From the NCBI GenBank assembly GCA_947259435.1, contig CAMYMP010000006.1, positions 1-6,684 on the forward strand: a DNA stretch of 6,684 nt, given 5' to 3'. Shown one piece after another: positions 1 to 6,595 of this stretch. The notes beneath the pieces are model-generated. The model worked only from the letters and a program-made list of their open reading frames with translations, was not told the DNA's origin and did no database searches. The number at the start of each line of letters is the position of its first letter. Positions within the stretch are counted from its first letter, which is position 1. Origin of the DNA: an uncultured Woeseiaceae bacterium. GTDB lineage: Bacteria > Pseudomonadota > Gammaproteobacteria > Woeseiales > Woeseiaceae. The position numbers were made by a program, and so were the translations under genes.

Positions 1-67
1 CGAACATAGCGCTGCTACCGCGCATGGCGTCTTCGTGGCCTGCGATATATTGCGAATAATCCTTCAT
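1..67 (-). CDS. Possible start of a divergent gene, cut by the window edge
   Basis: On the minus strand an ATG at 67-65 opens a frame that stays open to the left edge, giving 22 residues that begin MKDYSQYIAGHEDAMRG. The frame upstream of this ATG runs to a TGA at 118-116 without another ATG. No clear ribosome binding site precedes it. The reading is too short to recognise a family. A divergent gene would fit the roughly 300-base gene-poor stretch that follows, but chance could also give 22 open codons. Two plus-strand frames are also open here for short distances (2-85 and 3-56), so this could instead be the tail of a plus-strand gene. Confidence 0.25.
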   Translation of the reverse strand, partial: MKDYSQYIAGHEDAMRGSSAMF

Positions 68-144
68 GATCTGATATTCACATAATGCAGTTGATGAACG
101 TGGGGCCCGAGCTTTTCAATCGAGGACGCCAGGAAGGAGAGCAA

Positions 145-172
145 AGGCCTGCAGACGGCGGCACTGCAGCCT
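145..172. repeat. Imperfect inverted repeat (hairpin) in the leader
   Basis: The left arm 145-154 (AGGCCTGCAG) pairs with the right arm 164-172 (CTGCAGCCT) as nine base pairs with one bulged C at 148 and a 9-base loop. No T-run follows, so it does not look like a rho-independent terminator. It could be an operator, an mRNA structure if transcription starts upstream, or chance: the two CTGCAG cores are each palindromic. Confidence 0.3.
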
Positions 173-243
173 GGCTGCGTAATCTGCCTGGGAAGCACAA
201 GTTCTATTATTGAACGACGCCCGCCAACTCACCCATCCAATAG

Positions 244-249
244 TATACT
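244..249 (+). promoter_or_regulatory. Candidate -10 box (TATACT) for the metalloprotease gene
   Basis: TATACT matches the sigma-70 -10 consensus at five of six positions in otherwise GC-rich DNA. No convincing -35 hexamer lies 16-18 bases upstream; the nearest TTGAAC (210-215) is too far away. If used, transcription would begin near 256 and leave a leader of about 110 bases before the ATG at 367. Confidence 0.3.
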
Positions 250-366
250 GATACGACCATGCACGTGGTGGAACTCTGGGAGTACACCGTTTTTGCTGTA
301 TTCAATTCGGCGCAGTTTGCGAATCTTGAAGTGAATGAAAAGCGTGTCGATCGGAACCGAACGATT

Positions 367-2397
367 ATGAAGTTATTTATGACGATTGCGGCGGGTGCCC
401 TGCTGGGTCTGTCGCCGATGCTGTACGCAGGCGAATCGAGCGGCGTCACTGTCTCGCACTACGAGCCGCTGCAGAGGATCGGTATTGCCCGTGAAACGTC
501 GTATGGGCAGCAGAAAGACGGGGCGTCACAGCCGGTCATGCTTAGCTTCGACGCGCTGGGCACCGAGTTTAATCTGCAGCTCGAGCCGAACGAAGGCTTG
601 ATCTCGGCGGCGACTCGCAGTTCGCTCGGCGAGCGTCTTGGCATCTATCGCGGCAGGCTCGCGGGTAATCCGGATTCCTGGGTCCGCATCGTCCTCGCGG
701 AAGGCGTGCCGGCCGGCCTTATCTGGGATGGCGAACAGATGTATGCCATTGAGCGGCCCGGAGACAGCACTCTGGCGATTACCGAGCCAATCATCTACCG
801 GCTGGCCGATGCCTTTGTCGCTCCTGGCGCCATGAGTTGCGGTGCTTCGATCGGTAACGGCAGTGCGGCAGCCATGTACCGGGAGCTCGCTGCAGAACTG
901 GGCAGCGCGAGAGTGGCCGGGCCCGGGGCAACCGAGGAGCTTACCCTCGGCGCTGCCGGTGACTTTGAGTTCTTCCAGCGTATCGGCGCCACGGCGGAAG
1001 ACGCGATCATCACTCGCTTCAATAATGTAGACGGCATCTACAGCGAGCAGCTCGGCATTCAGATTCGGTTGGCCGAACTCGAGGTATTCACAGACGCGGC
1101 CGACCCGTTCTCCGATACCACCGTTCCGGGGCTGCTGCTCGGTGATGTCTCCAGTTACCGCACGGCGAACCCGGCGCAAGTGAGCCAGGGTCTGACACAT
1201 CTTTACACGGGCAGGGATCTCGATACGTCCACCGTCGGCATAGCGTATTCAGGCGCACTGTGTTCGTCTATTTTTGGCGCGGGGCTCAGTGAGGGCAGGC
1301 GTGGCGCCACGACCGACAGCCTGATCGCGGCACACGAGATTGGTCACAACTTCGGTGCGCCACACGACGGCGAAGCAGGTTCACCCTGCGCGTCGGAAAT
1401 GGGTGATTTCCTGATGTCGCCAACCGTAAGCTCATCCGATCAGTTCTCGTCTTGCAGCATCTTGCAGATGGCGGACGATATCGCTGCCGCAACGTGCATT
1501 CAGCCGCTCCCGTCTGTTGACGTGATAATCGGGCTGTCGGGCGCGCCCCCGGAGTTTCTGCTTGGGCAGCCCAGGGACGTCACCTTCGACGTCAGCAATA
1601 TCGGCACGTCGACGGCGACCAATGTAATTGCAGACGTCACTCTGCCCGCGAATTTGACGTTGGACGCAGTCGTGCCGAGTGCAGGAAGTTGCAGCACCGG
1701 CACGGGCACAGTCAGTTGCCTACTGGGCGACATCCCCGGTTCGAGCGCTCGAAACGTAATTATTACGACGACGCCGAACACCGTCGGTCCGGGTACGATC
1801 AATGCATCGGTCTCGGCCGACGTTGATGACAATATGGGCAACAACACAGACGCCGTCGCAATCGTCGTCGATCCCGCCGTCGACCTGGCGGTACGAAACG
1901 CATCGTCGACGTCTGTTGCAGTTAATGCAAACATTACAATCGGCGCGACAATCGACAACCTGTCGATGACAGACGCCACTGGTGTAACTCTGGCCGCGAC
2001 GTTGGATGACGGTCTGCGGCCGAACAGCGCGAGCTGGTCCCTTGGCAGCTGCACGGTTGCGGACCAGCGCGTCGATTGCTCCGGAAGCGACCTGGCTGGA
2101 CAGTCCGACACGGCTCTGAGCATCGATGTCACAGGCGTAACGACCGGAACCAAGAATTTTGTTGTGACAGTTTCCTCAGCCGAGGCCGATACGATGACCA
2201 GCAATAACACGGGTGGGGGTTCGGTCAGCGTGTTTACGCCTGGCGGTGGCGGCGGCGCCAAAAAGTCGAAAGGCGGCGGCGCCCCGGCACCTTTGTTCCT
2301 GTGGATTCTGGCATCTGTCGCACTGTGTCGATGCGGACGCAAAAGTGCGCGACAGAAAACCGGAACCGGCCGAGTGTTGATGCAAAAAATCGACTGA
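367..2397 (+). CDS. Exported reprolysin-like (M12B-type) zinc metalloprotease with DUF11-like repeats and C-terminal sorting tail
   Basis: Predicted secreted metzincin endopeptidase of 676 residues. Residues 1-21 form a signal peptide (MKLFMTIAAGALLG..LYA), which is why I start at 367 rather than at the in-frame ATG at 259. Residues about 30-165 resemble a reprolysin prodomain and end in a cysteine-switch-like MSCG (Cys158), suggesting a latent zymogen. The catalytic domain carries HEIGHNFGAPHD (His323, Glu324, His327, His333, Asp334), with a Met-turn candidate at Met350 (DFLMSP). Two DUF11-like beta-sandwich domains follow (about 382-501 and 505-622), each with a paired-Cys hairpin (GSC..C). 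The tail has a Gly-rich stretch (625-639), a short hydrophobic helix (about 642-655) and a basic segment (CRCGRK). This resembles GlyGly-CTERM signals that rhombosortase processes, though the tail continues 15-20 residues longer than usual. The substrate is unknown. The stop codon overlaps the open upstream frame of the next gene. Confidence 0.9.
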   Translation: MKLFMTIAAGALLGLSPMLYAGESSGVTVSHYEPLQRIGIARETSYGQQKDGASQPVMLSFDALGTEFNLQLEPNEGLISAATRSSLGERLGIYRGRLAGNPDSWVRIVLAEGVPAGLIWDGEQMYAIERPGDSTLAITEPIIYRLADAFVAPGAMSCGASIGNGSAAAMYRELAAELGSARVAGPGATEELTLGAAGDFEFFQRIGATAEDAIITRFNNVDGIYSEQLGIQIRLAELEVFTDAADPFSDTTVPGLLLGDVSSYRTANPAQVSQGLTHLYTGRDLDTSTVGIAYSGALCSSIFGAGLSEGRRGATTDSLIAAHEIGHNFGAPHDGEAGSPCASEMGDFLMSPTVSSSDQFSSCSILQMADDIAAATCIQPLPSVDVIIGLSGAPPEFLLGQPRDVTFDVSNIGTSTATNVIADVTLPANLTLDAVVPSAGSCSTGTGTVSCLLGDIPGSSARNVIITTTPNTVGPGTINASVSADVDDNMGNNTDAVAIVVDPAVDLAVRNASSTSVAVNANITIGATIDNLSMTDATGVTLAATLDDGLRPNSASWSLGSCTVADQRVDCSGSDLAGQSDTALSIDVTGVTTGTKNFVVTVSSAEADTMTSNNTGGGSVSVFTPGGGGGAKKSKGGGAPAPLFLWILASVALCRCGRKSARQKTGTGRVLMQKID

Positions 2398-2503
2398 GCA
2401 GGTCTTCGATATTTCAACAGCTGACGAGAAGCCGTTCTTTGATGCAATCGGCGCAACGCTGCCGCCGCCTTTTGCGTTCGTTCGGCTGCTCGGAACGGGG
2501 TCG
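2381..2503 (+). other. Coding 5' extension of the kinase frame without a standard start codon
   Basis: In the frame of the kinase at 2504, the DNA is open from just after a TGA (2378-2380). It encodes 41 residues ending PPPFAFVRLLGTGS, which supply the front half of the glycine-rich loop (GTGSMSHV). The frame has no ATG, GTG or TTG here. An ATG at 2380-2382 lies one frame off. If the A6 run at 2384-2389 had five A residues, that ATG would read straight into the kinase as MQKSTEQVFDIS. The same single-base change would remove the protease stop and fuse the two proteins. A sequencing indel, a natural frameshift, polymerase slippage or a rare start codon (CTG at 2459, ATT at 2411) are all possible. 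Confidence 0.6.
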
Positions 2504-3685
2504 ATGTCCCACGTATTTCTCGTTCGAAATACCTCGCTAAAAAGATTGGTTGCGATAAAAGTCCTGCGGGGTGAGCTGGCTGCCGATCCGGTAAACAGGA
2601 AACGATTCGTCCGCGAGGCACAGGCTGCCGCCCGAATATCCCACCCGAACGTAACCTCAGTGTATGCGGTGGGGACGCTCGAGAACGACACTCCGTTCAT
2701 CGAGATGCAGTACATCGAAGGACGCAATCTGGCGCAGGTACTTCGCAGTCAAGGCCGACTGGACGTGCCGAGCGCTATCAAAGTTCTCGCGCAACTGTCC
2801 GAGGCACTTGCAGCCGCGCACGCGTGCCGCGTCATTCATCGCAACGTCAAACCGACCAACGTACTGATCGAATCCGGAAGCAACACCGCGTTCCTGACGG
2901 ACTTCGGTATCGCGGGAATTCTGGAATCCGGTAGCGAGTCGGTCACGCGATTGACGCGCGAGGGCGATCGGCTCGGTGATCCGACTTACATGAGTCCGGA
3001 ACAACTGCGCGCAGAGGTTCTGACGCCGCAGTCCGATATTTATGGGCTGGGCATCCTTGGGTACGAGATGTTGACGTTGGCAGGACCGTTCGGCGATTCG
3101 GAGATCACAAGCGTCAGTGCAGCGCATCTTCGCCGCGCACCCATAGACCTTCACGACAGAATGCCGAGCATTCCACGCGAGCTCAGCAACATCCTGAAGC
3201 GGTGCCTCTCCAAGCAGCCGGAGAACCGCCCGGAATCCAAGGGCCTCGCCAGGCGTTTCGCAGGCAGCAAACAGCATGCGTCGGAAAACCTTGCGGAAAC
3301 TCAGGCGGAAGTCCCCTTGCCGCGCGCGCTGACCAGTTTTATGGGCGAGCTGCGGACCCGCAAAGTCTATCGGGCCGCCGTTGCGTATGCCGCGATGATA
3401 TTTGTCGTGCTGCAGGTCGCGGACCTCGTACTACCTGCGCTCGATTCACCCGGTTGGCTGTACAAGCTGCTCGTCATCGCATCGTTAGCCGGGTTTCCAC
3501 TAATCCTGGCGTTAGCCTGGGTTTACGAGTGGCATGAAGGACGACTGCGGCGCACGGAAGACGGGAAAAAAAGCGCCCGATCCAAAATGTCGCCGCGGCA
3601 ACGACATCTGCTATTGCTTCTCGGCCTGGCGCTGAGCATAGCCTTGTCCGCTGGTATCGCCGGGTGGCTGCTCAAAAGTGGCTAG
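2504..3685 (+). CDS. Membrane-anchored Hanks-type protein kinase homologue, probable pseudokinase (HRN for HRD)
   Basis: This is a protein kinase fold of at least 393 residues. Seen in the sequence: the VAIK lysine (Lys19), helix-C Glu38, catalytic loop HRNVKPTN (residues 112-119), DFG (133-135), SPEQ (164-167) and the helix-F Asp178. The catalytic Asp is Asn114 (AAC at 2843-2845), which in characterised kinases abolishes or strongly reduces phosphotransfer, so I infer a pseudokinase or a decaying kinase. The ATG at 2504 falls inside the glycine-rich loop; the rest of the loop is encoded upstream in the same frame. After the kinase (to about 255) comes a module starting GELRTRKVYRAAVAYA with helices at about 291-310 and 320-340, then a basic linker and a third helix (368-388). 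I know this two-helix module from many gammaproteobacterial signalling proteins, where it joins cytoplasmic domains to the membrane. The protein ends five residues or so after the last helix, possibly truncated. It lies between the protease and an active kinase on the same strand. Confidence 0.85.
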   Translation: MSHVFLVRNTSLKRLVAIKVLRGELAADPVNRKRFVREAQAAARISHPNVTSVYAVGTLENDTPFIEMQYIEGRNLAQVLRSQGRLDVPSAIKVLAQLSEALAAAHACRVIHRNVKPTNVLIESGSNTAFLTDFGIAGILESGSESVTRLTREGDRLGDPTYMSPEQLRAEVLTPQSDIYGLGILGYEMLTLAGPFGDSEITSVSAAHLRRAPIDLHDRMPSIPRELSNILKRCLSKQPENRPESKGLARRFAGSKQHASENLAETQAEVPLPRALTSFMGELRTRKVYRAAVAYAAMIFVVLQVADLVLPALDSPGWLYKLLVIASLAGFPLILALAWVYEWHEGRLRRTEDGKKSARSKMSPRQRHLLLLLGLALSIALSAGIAGWLLKSG

Positions 3686-3700
3686 AGTACGCGCCTTGTC

Positions 3701-3706
3701 TATACT
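3701..3706 (+). promoter_or_regulatory. Candidate -10 box (TATACT) before the TPR kinase
   Basis: The same TATACT hexamer as at 244-249 lies 37 bases upstream of the ATG at 3743. No good -35 element is visible at the right distance (GTGGCT at 3678-3683 is weak). If used, transcription would begin near 3713, downstream of the alternative GTG start at 3707, which favours the ATG at 3743. Confidence 0.3.
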
Positions 3707-3742
3707 GTGAGCGACGCCATATCGTCTGTATGGATTCGCCTA

Positions 3743-6391
3743 ATGAGTGAGCGAGACGACACCACAACAAAGGACGAACAGCACCCGGATACGATTGGTC
3801 CGTTCGTTATTCTGGACGTTTTAGGTGAGGGCGGCATGGCCGTCGTATACCTCGCCGAACAGCGAGAGCCGGTGAAGCGTCAGGTCGCTCTCAAAATCAT
3901 CAAGCTCGGCATGGATTCCAAGCAGATCGTCGCGCGCTTCGAATCGGAGCGGCAGGCGCTCGCGGTCCTCGACCATCCCAATATTGCGAAAGTGTTTGAC
4001 GGCGGCATCACCGAAACAGGCCGGCCCTATTTCGTCATGGAGCGCGTGCGGGGCGTGCCCATCACCGACTATTGCGACGATAACAAGCTCTCCACGCGGG
4101 AGCGCATCAAACTGTTCCTGGACGTGTGTGCAGGCGTGCAGCATGCACATCAGAAAGGTCTGATCCACCGGGACATCAAGCCGTCCAATATCCTCGTCGC
4201 CGTCACGGACGGCGAACCCGTGGTCAAGATCATCGATTTCGGCGTTGCCAAAGCGACGGCAACGCCAATGACCGAGCTTACGCTGTACACCAAGATCGGG
4301 CAGATCATCGGTACGCCGCAGTACATGAGCCCGGAGCAGGCCGGCGTGACCGGGCTGGACGTCGACACACGCAGCGACGTGTATTCGCTCGGCGTTGTGC
4401 TCTACGAGCTGCTGGTCGGGGCGCTGCCAACGGACGTCGCTGCCGCCAGCGACCAGGCGATACGCACCGCACTGCTTGAGAGTGAACCGTCCAAGCCCAG
4501 CACGCGCATCACTAACCTCGGCGACACGGCCGGCGAGGTCGCAAAGGCGAGAGGTACGGACCTTAACGAACTGCGGCGCGAGCTCGCCGGCGACCTCGAC
4601 TGGGTCGTCATGCAGGCAATCGCCAAAGATCGCACGCGCCGCTACGAGACGACCAATGCGCTGGCGATGGAGTGCCGGCGCGACCTGAATCACGAACCGG
4701 TTCTGGCTCACCCGCCAAGCCCCGGCTATCTGATGAGGCGCTTCGTACAGCGTAACAAGACGGCGGTCCTGGCCGCCGTCGTGGCGCTCATCGCTGTGCT
4801 GGCAGGCGCCACGGCGGCAACCATCGGCTTCGTCCGCGCGACCAACGCCGAACGAATCGCGGTACGGGAAGCCGAAACCGCCAGACAGACGTCGGATTTC
4901 CTGGTCGAACTGTTTCGGGTCTCGGACCCTTCGGAAGCGCGCGGCAATTCGATACGCGCGCGCGAGATCCTCGACCGCGGCGCGGACCGGATCCGCATGG
5001 AACTCGGCGGCGAACCGCAAGTCCAGGCGGCGATGATGCACACGATCGGCAGCGTGTACGCTAGCCTCGGACTGTTCGAGGAATCCCAGCCGTTGCTGGA
5101 TGACGCGCTCGGGCAATCAGAGGCGCTGTACGGCCGACACAGCGCGGAAGTCGCGGAGGTGCTGTTCGAAGTCGCCGAACTCGCCCGGCTGCGCGGCAAC
5201 TATCAGCGCGCCGAAGATCTGCACGGGGAAGCGCTGGCTATTCGGCGGGACACGTTGCCGGCATCCGATCCCGACCTTGCTCACAGTCTGCACGGCCTCG
5301 GGATGGCGCGGTACTACAGCGGCAAATACGAGGAAGCCGAGGACGCGCTGCGCGAAGCGCTCGCGATCCACGAACAACACTTCGACGCCGATGCCGAACG
5401 CGCCGCGGTGCAGTCAGACCTTGGCAGCCTGTATCACACCACCGGCCGCAACGACGAGGCCGAACAGGCGTTCGAGGCGTCACTCGCAAACTTCCGCGGG
5501 CTTTACGGCGACATGCACCCGCAGGTTGCCTCGAATCTGAACGACCTTGGCCTGGTCTATGACGATGCAGGCCGCATGGACGAGGCGCGCGCGGCACTTA
5601 CCGAGTCTCTCTCCATCTTCAAACAGTTGTACCCCGACGGCCATCCGTTTGTCGCCGAGACGCAGGCGCAACTCGCGGGCGTCGTGGCCGCGGCCGGCGA
5701 GGTACAGCTGGCCGAGACGCTGTACCGTGAATCACTCGACATGCTCGAGCAAAGCGTCGGCCGACAGCACATGCTGACCGCAAGGGTCAACGACAGCCTG
5801 GGCGTGTTTCTGCTGCAGCGAGGCCGTTACGACGACGCGGAACCCGTGCTCGCGCTGTCCGTCGACCTGCACAAATCGCTGCTCGGCGAGCGGCACATCA
5901 GCACCGGAAGAGCTATCAACAACATGGCCGCCATGCTGTTTCTCAAAGGTGACTACGATCGCGCCGAACCGTTCTTTCGGGAATCGCTCTCCATCCGTGT
6001 CGAGCAGCTCGGTGAGGATCACCACGACGTGGCCAACAGCAAGAACAACCTGGCGGACCTGCTCAATCGGCTCGGCAATTATGCCGAGGCCGAACCGCTC
6101 GCCGCCGACGCGGCGGCTGCTTATGCCACGCTGTTTAATCCGGATCACTGGCGCGCGGCCGTGGCACGCAGCGTTCGCGGCCGCAGCCTCGCGGGCCTCG
6201 GGCGCTTCGCCGAGGCGGAACCGCTGATCGTTGACAGCATCGACGTGATTGCGGCGGCACGCGGCGGCAGCATCTATCACCGCATGGCGCTGGAACGCGC
6301 CGTCCAGTTCTACGAGGGCTGGAACAAGCCCGAGCAGGCCCGCGGCTACGAAGATCAGCTGTCGTGCATCGTCGACGGCACCAGCTGCTGA
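3743..6391 (+). CDS. Receptor-like Ser/Thr protein kinase with one membrane helix and ten tetratricopeptide repeats
   Basis: Predicted active Hanks-type kinase of 882 residues. It has a glycine-rich loop LGEGGMAVV (about 27-35), VALK lysine (Lys51), helix-C Glu, catalytic HRDIKPSN (Asp144), DFG (Asp165), GTPQYMSPEQ activation segment and helix-F DVYSLG, all intact. A linker leads to one transmembrane helix (about 341-362), then a coiled-coil-like stretch (about 366-395). The C-terminal half holds ten near-consecutive TPRs of about 42 residues (roughly 424-844), of the kinesin-light-chain-like type with G-x-Y/F-x-x-A-E at the turn. The kinase is cytoplasmic and the TPR array is probably periplasmic, presumably binding a protein partner. 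The frame is open to a GTG at 3707 (894 residues), but the MSERDD start at 3743 gives a more typical N-terminus. The gene starts 57 bases after the pseudokinase gene on the same strand. No ECF sigma factor, a common neighbour of kinase-TPR genes, is in view. Confidence 0.93.
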   Translation: MSERDDTTTKDEQHPDTIGPFVILDVLGEGGMAVVYLAEQREPVKRQVALKIIKLGMDSKQIVARFESERQALAVLDHPNIAKVFDGGITETGRPYFVMERVRGVPITDYCDDNKLSTRERIKLFLDVCAGVQHAHQKGLIHRDIKPSNILVAVTDGEPVVKIIDFGVAKATATPMTELTLYTKIGQIIGTPQYMSPEQAGVTGLDVDTRSDVYSLGVVLYELLVGALPTDVAAASDQAIRTALLESEPSKPSTRITNLGDTAGEVAKARGTDLNELRRELAGDLDWVVMQAIAKDRTRRYETTNALAMECRRDLNHEPVLAHPPSPGYLMRRFVQRNKTAVLAAVVALIAVLAGATAATIGFVRATNAERIAVREAETARQTSDFLVELFRVSDPSEARGNSIRAREILDRGADRIRMELGGEPQVQAAMMHTIGSVYASLGLFEESQPLLDDALGQSEALYGRHSAEVAEVLFEVAELARLRGNYQRAEDLHGEALAIRRDTLPASDPDLAHSLHGLGMARYYSGKYEEAEDALREALAIHEQHFDADAERAAVQSDLGSLYHTTGRNDEAEQAFEASLANFRGLYGDMHPQVASNLNDLGLVYDDAGRMDEARAALTESLSIFKQLYPDGHPFVAETQAQLAGVVAAAGEVQLAETLYRESLDMLEQSVGRQHMLTARVNDSLGVFLLQRGRYDDAEPVLALSVDLHKSLLGERHISTGRAINNMAAMLFLKGDYDRAEPFFRESLSIRVEQLGEDHHDVANSKNNLADLLNRLGNYAEAEPLAADAAAAYATLFNPDHWRAAVARSVRGRSLAGLGRFAEAEPLIVDSIDVIAAARGGSIYHRMALERAVQFYEGWNKPEQARGYEDQLSCIVDGTSC

Positions 6392-6455
6392 GGCCCGCCT
6401 GGCCGCCGGCGACGTCGAAAAATCTTACAAATTCCGCAACGCGGCCCCGCGCGGC

Positions 6456-6491
6456 GCCCACAATCCTTTGAATATTGGGCCCTTTCTTTTT
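6456..6491 (+). terminator. Weak rho-independent terminator candidate
   Basis: About 65 bases after the TPR kinase stop, GCCCACAAT can pair with ATTGGGC around a loop of about nine bases, with a two-base bulge. The run CCTTTCTTTTT (6481-6491) follows at once. The stem is short (seven pairs) but the placement and the T-run fit the end of the upstream transcription unit. The T-run abuts the sigma-54 promoter motif. Confidence 0.4.
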
Positions 6492-6507
6492 CGGCACGCT
6501 TATTGCA
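6491..6507 (+). promoter_or_regulatory. Sigma-54 (RpoN) -24/-12 promoter
   Basis: The sequence TCGGCACGCTTATTGCA matches the RpoN consensus TTGGCACG-N4-TTGCA at every conserved position except one T (C at 6492). The invariant GG (6493-6494) and GC (6505-6506) are exactly ten bases apart. Transcription would start near 6518, giving a leader of about 78 bases before the ATG at 6596. Such promoters need an AAA+ activator bound upstream; no obvious activator palindrome was seen in 6392-6480. Confidence 0.7.
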
Positions 6508-6584
6508 TTGATATACGGTGAAGTTACGGGGGATTGTCGGCTCGTGCGGCGATCGACGTAAACAACAATTAACAAACTCTCATC

Positions 6585-6589
6585 GGGAG
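6585..6589 (+). promoter_or_regulatory. Ribosome binding site (GGGAG)
   Basis: GGGAG lies six bases upstream of the ATG at 6596. It is the clearest Shine-Dalgarno sequence in the window. It decides this start over an in-frame GTG at 6518, which coincides with the predicted transcription start. Confidence 0.7.
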
Positions 6590-6595
6590 CCGAAA

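Larger units (their letters stand above)
68..366. other. Gene-poor leader upstream of the metalloprotease
   Basis: This stretch of about 300 bases holds no convincing gene. It contains an imperfect hairpin (145-172), a good -10 match (244-249) and a short plus-strand frame of 42 codons (85-213) with no ribosome binding site. The frame of the downstream protease is open back to an ATG at 259. The residues encoded between 259 and 366 lack the character of a signal peptide and precede a textbook one that starts at 367, so I treat them as untranslated leader. Confidence 0.5.

Noticed and set aside
85..213. A 42-codon plus-strand frame starting with ATG in the leader (MQLMNVGPELF..HKFYY)
   Set aside because: It has no ribosome binding site and no recognisable family, and its length is common by chance in GC-rich DNA. 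A leader peptide cannot be excluded.
259..366. An N-terminal extension of the protease from the ATG at 259
   Set aside because: The 36 extra residues would bury the signal peptide that starts at 367, and the ATG at 259 lies only 9 bases after the candidate -10 box.
1500..2621. A 373-codon open frame on the minus strand
   Set aside because: It lies antisense to the end of the protease and the kinase start, both with clear domain content. Its translation is low in complexity and has no recognisable motif; long antisense frames are expected at this GC content.
3707..3742. An N-terminal extension of the TPR kinase from the GTG at 3707
   Set aside because: The GTG overlaps the end of the candidate -10 box and has no ribosome binding site. 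MSERDD at 3743 is a more typical start, although the GTG cannot be ruled out.
3821..5116. A 431-codon open frame on the minus strand
   Set aside because: It is antisense to the conserved kinase domain of the TPR kinase. Its His/Arg/Asp-rich translation is what GC-rich coding DNA gives on the opposite strand.
5012..6277. A possible DNA repeat or CRISPR-like periodicity of about 126 bases
   Set aside because: The periodicity comes from the protein-level TPRs. The nucleotide units differ widely and there are no conserved direct repeats with spacers.
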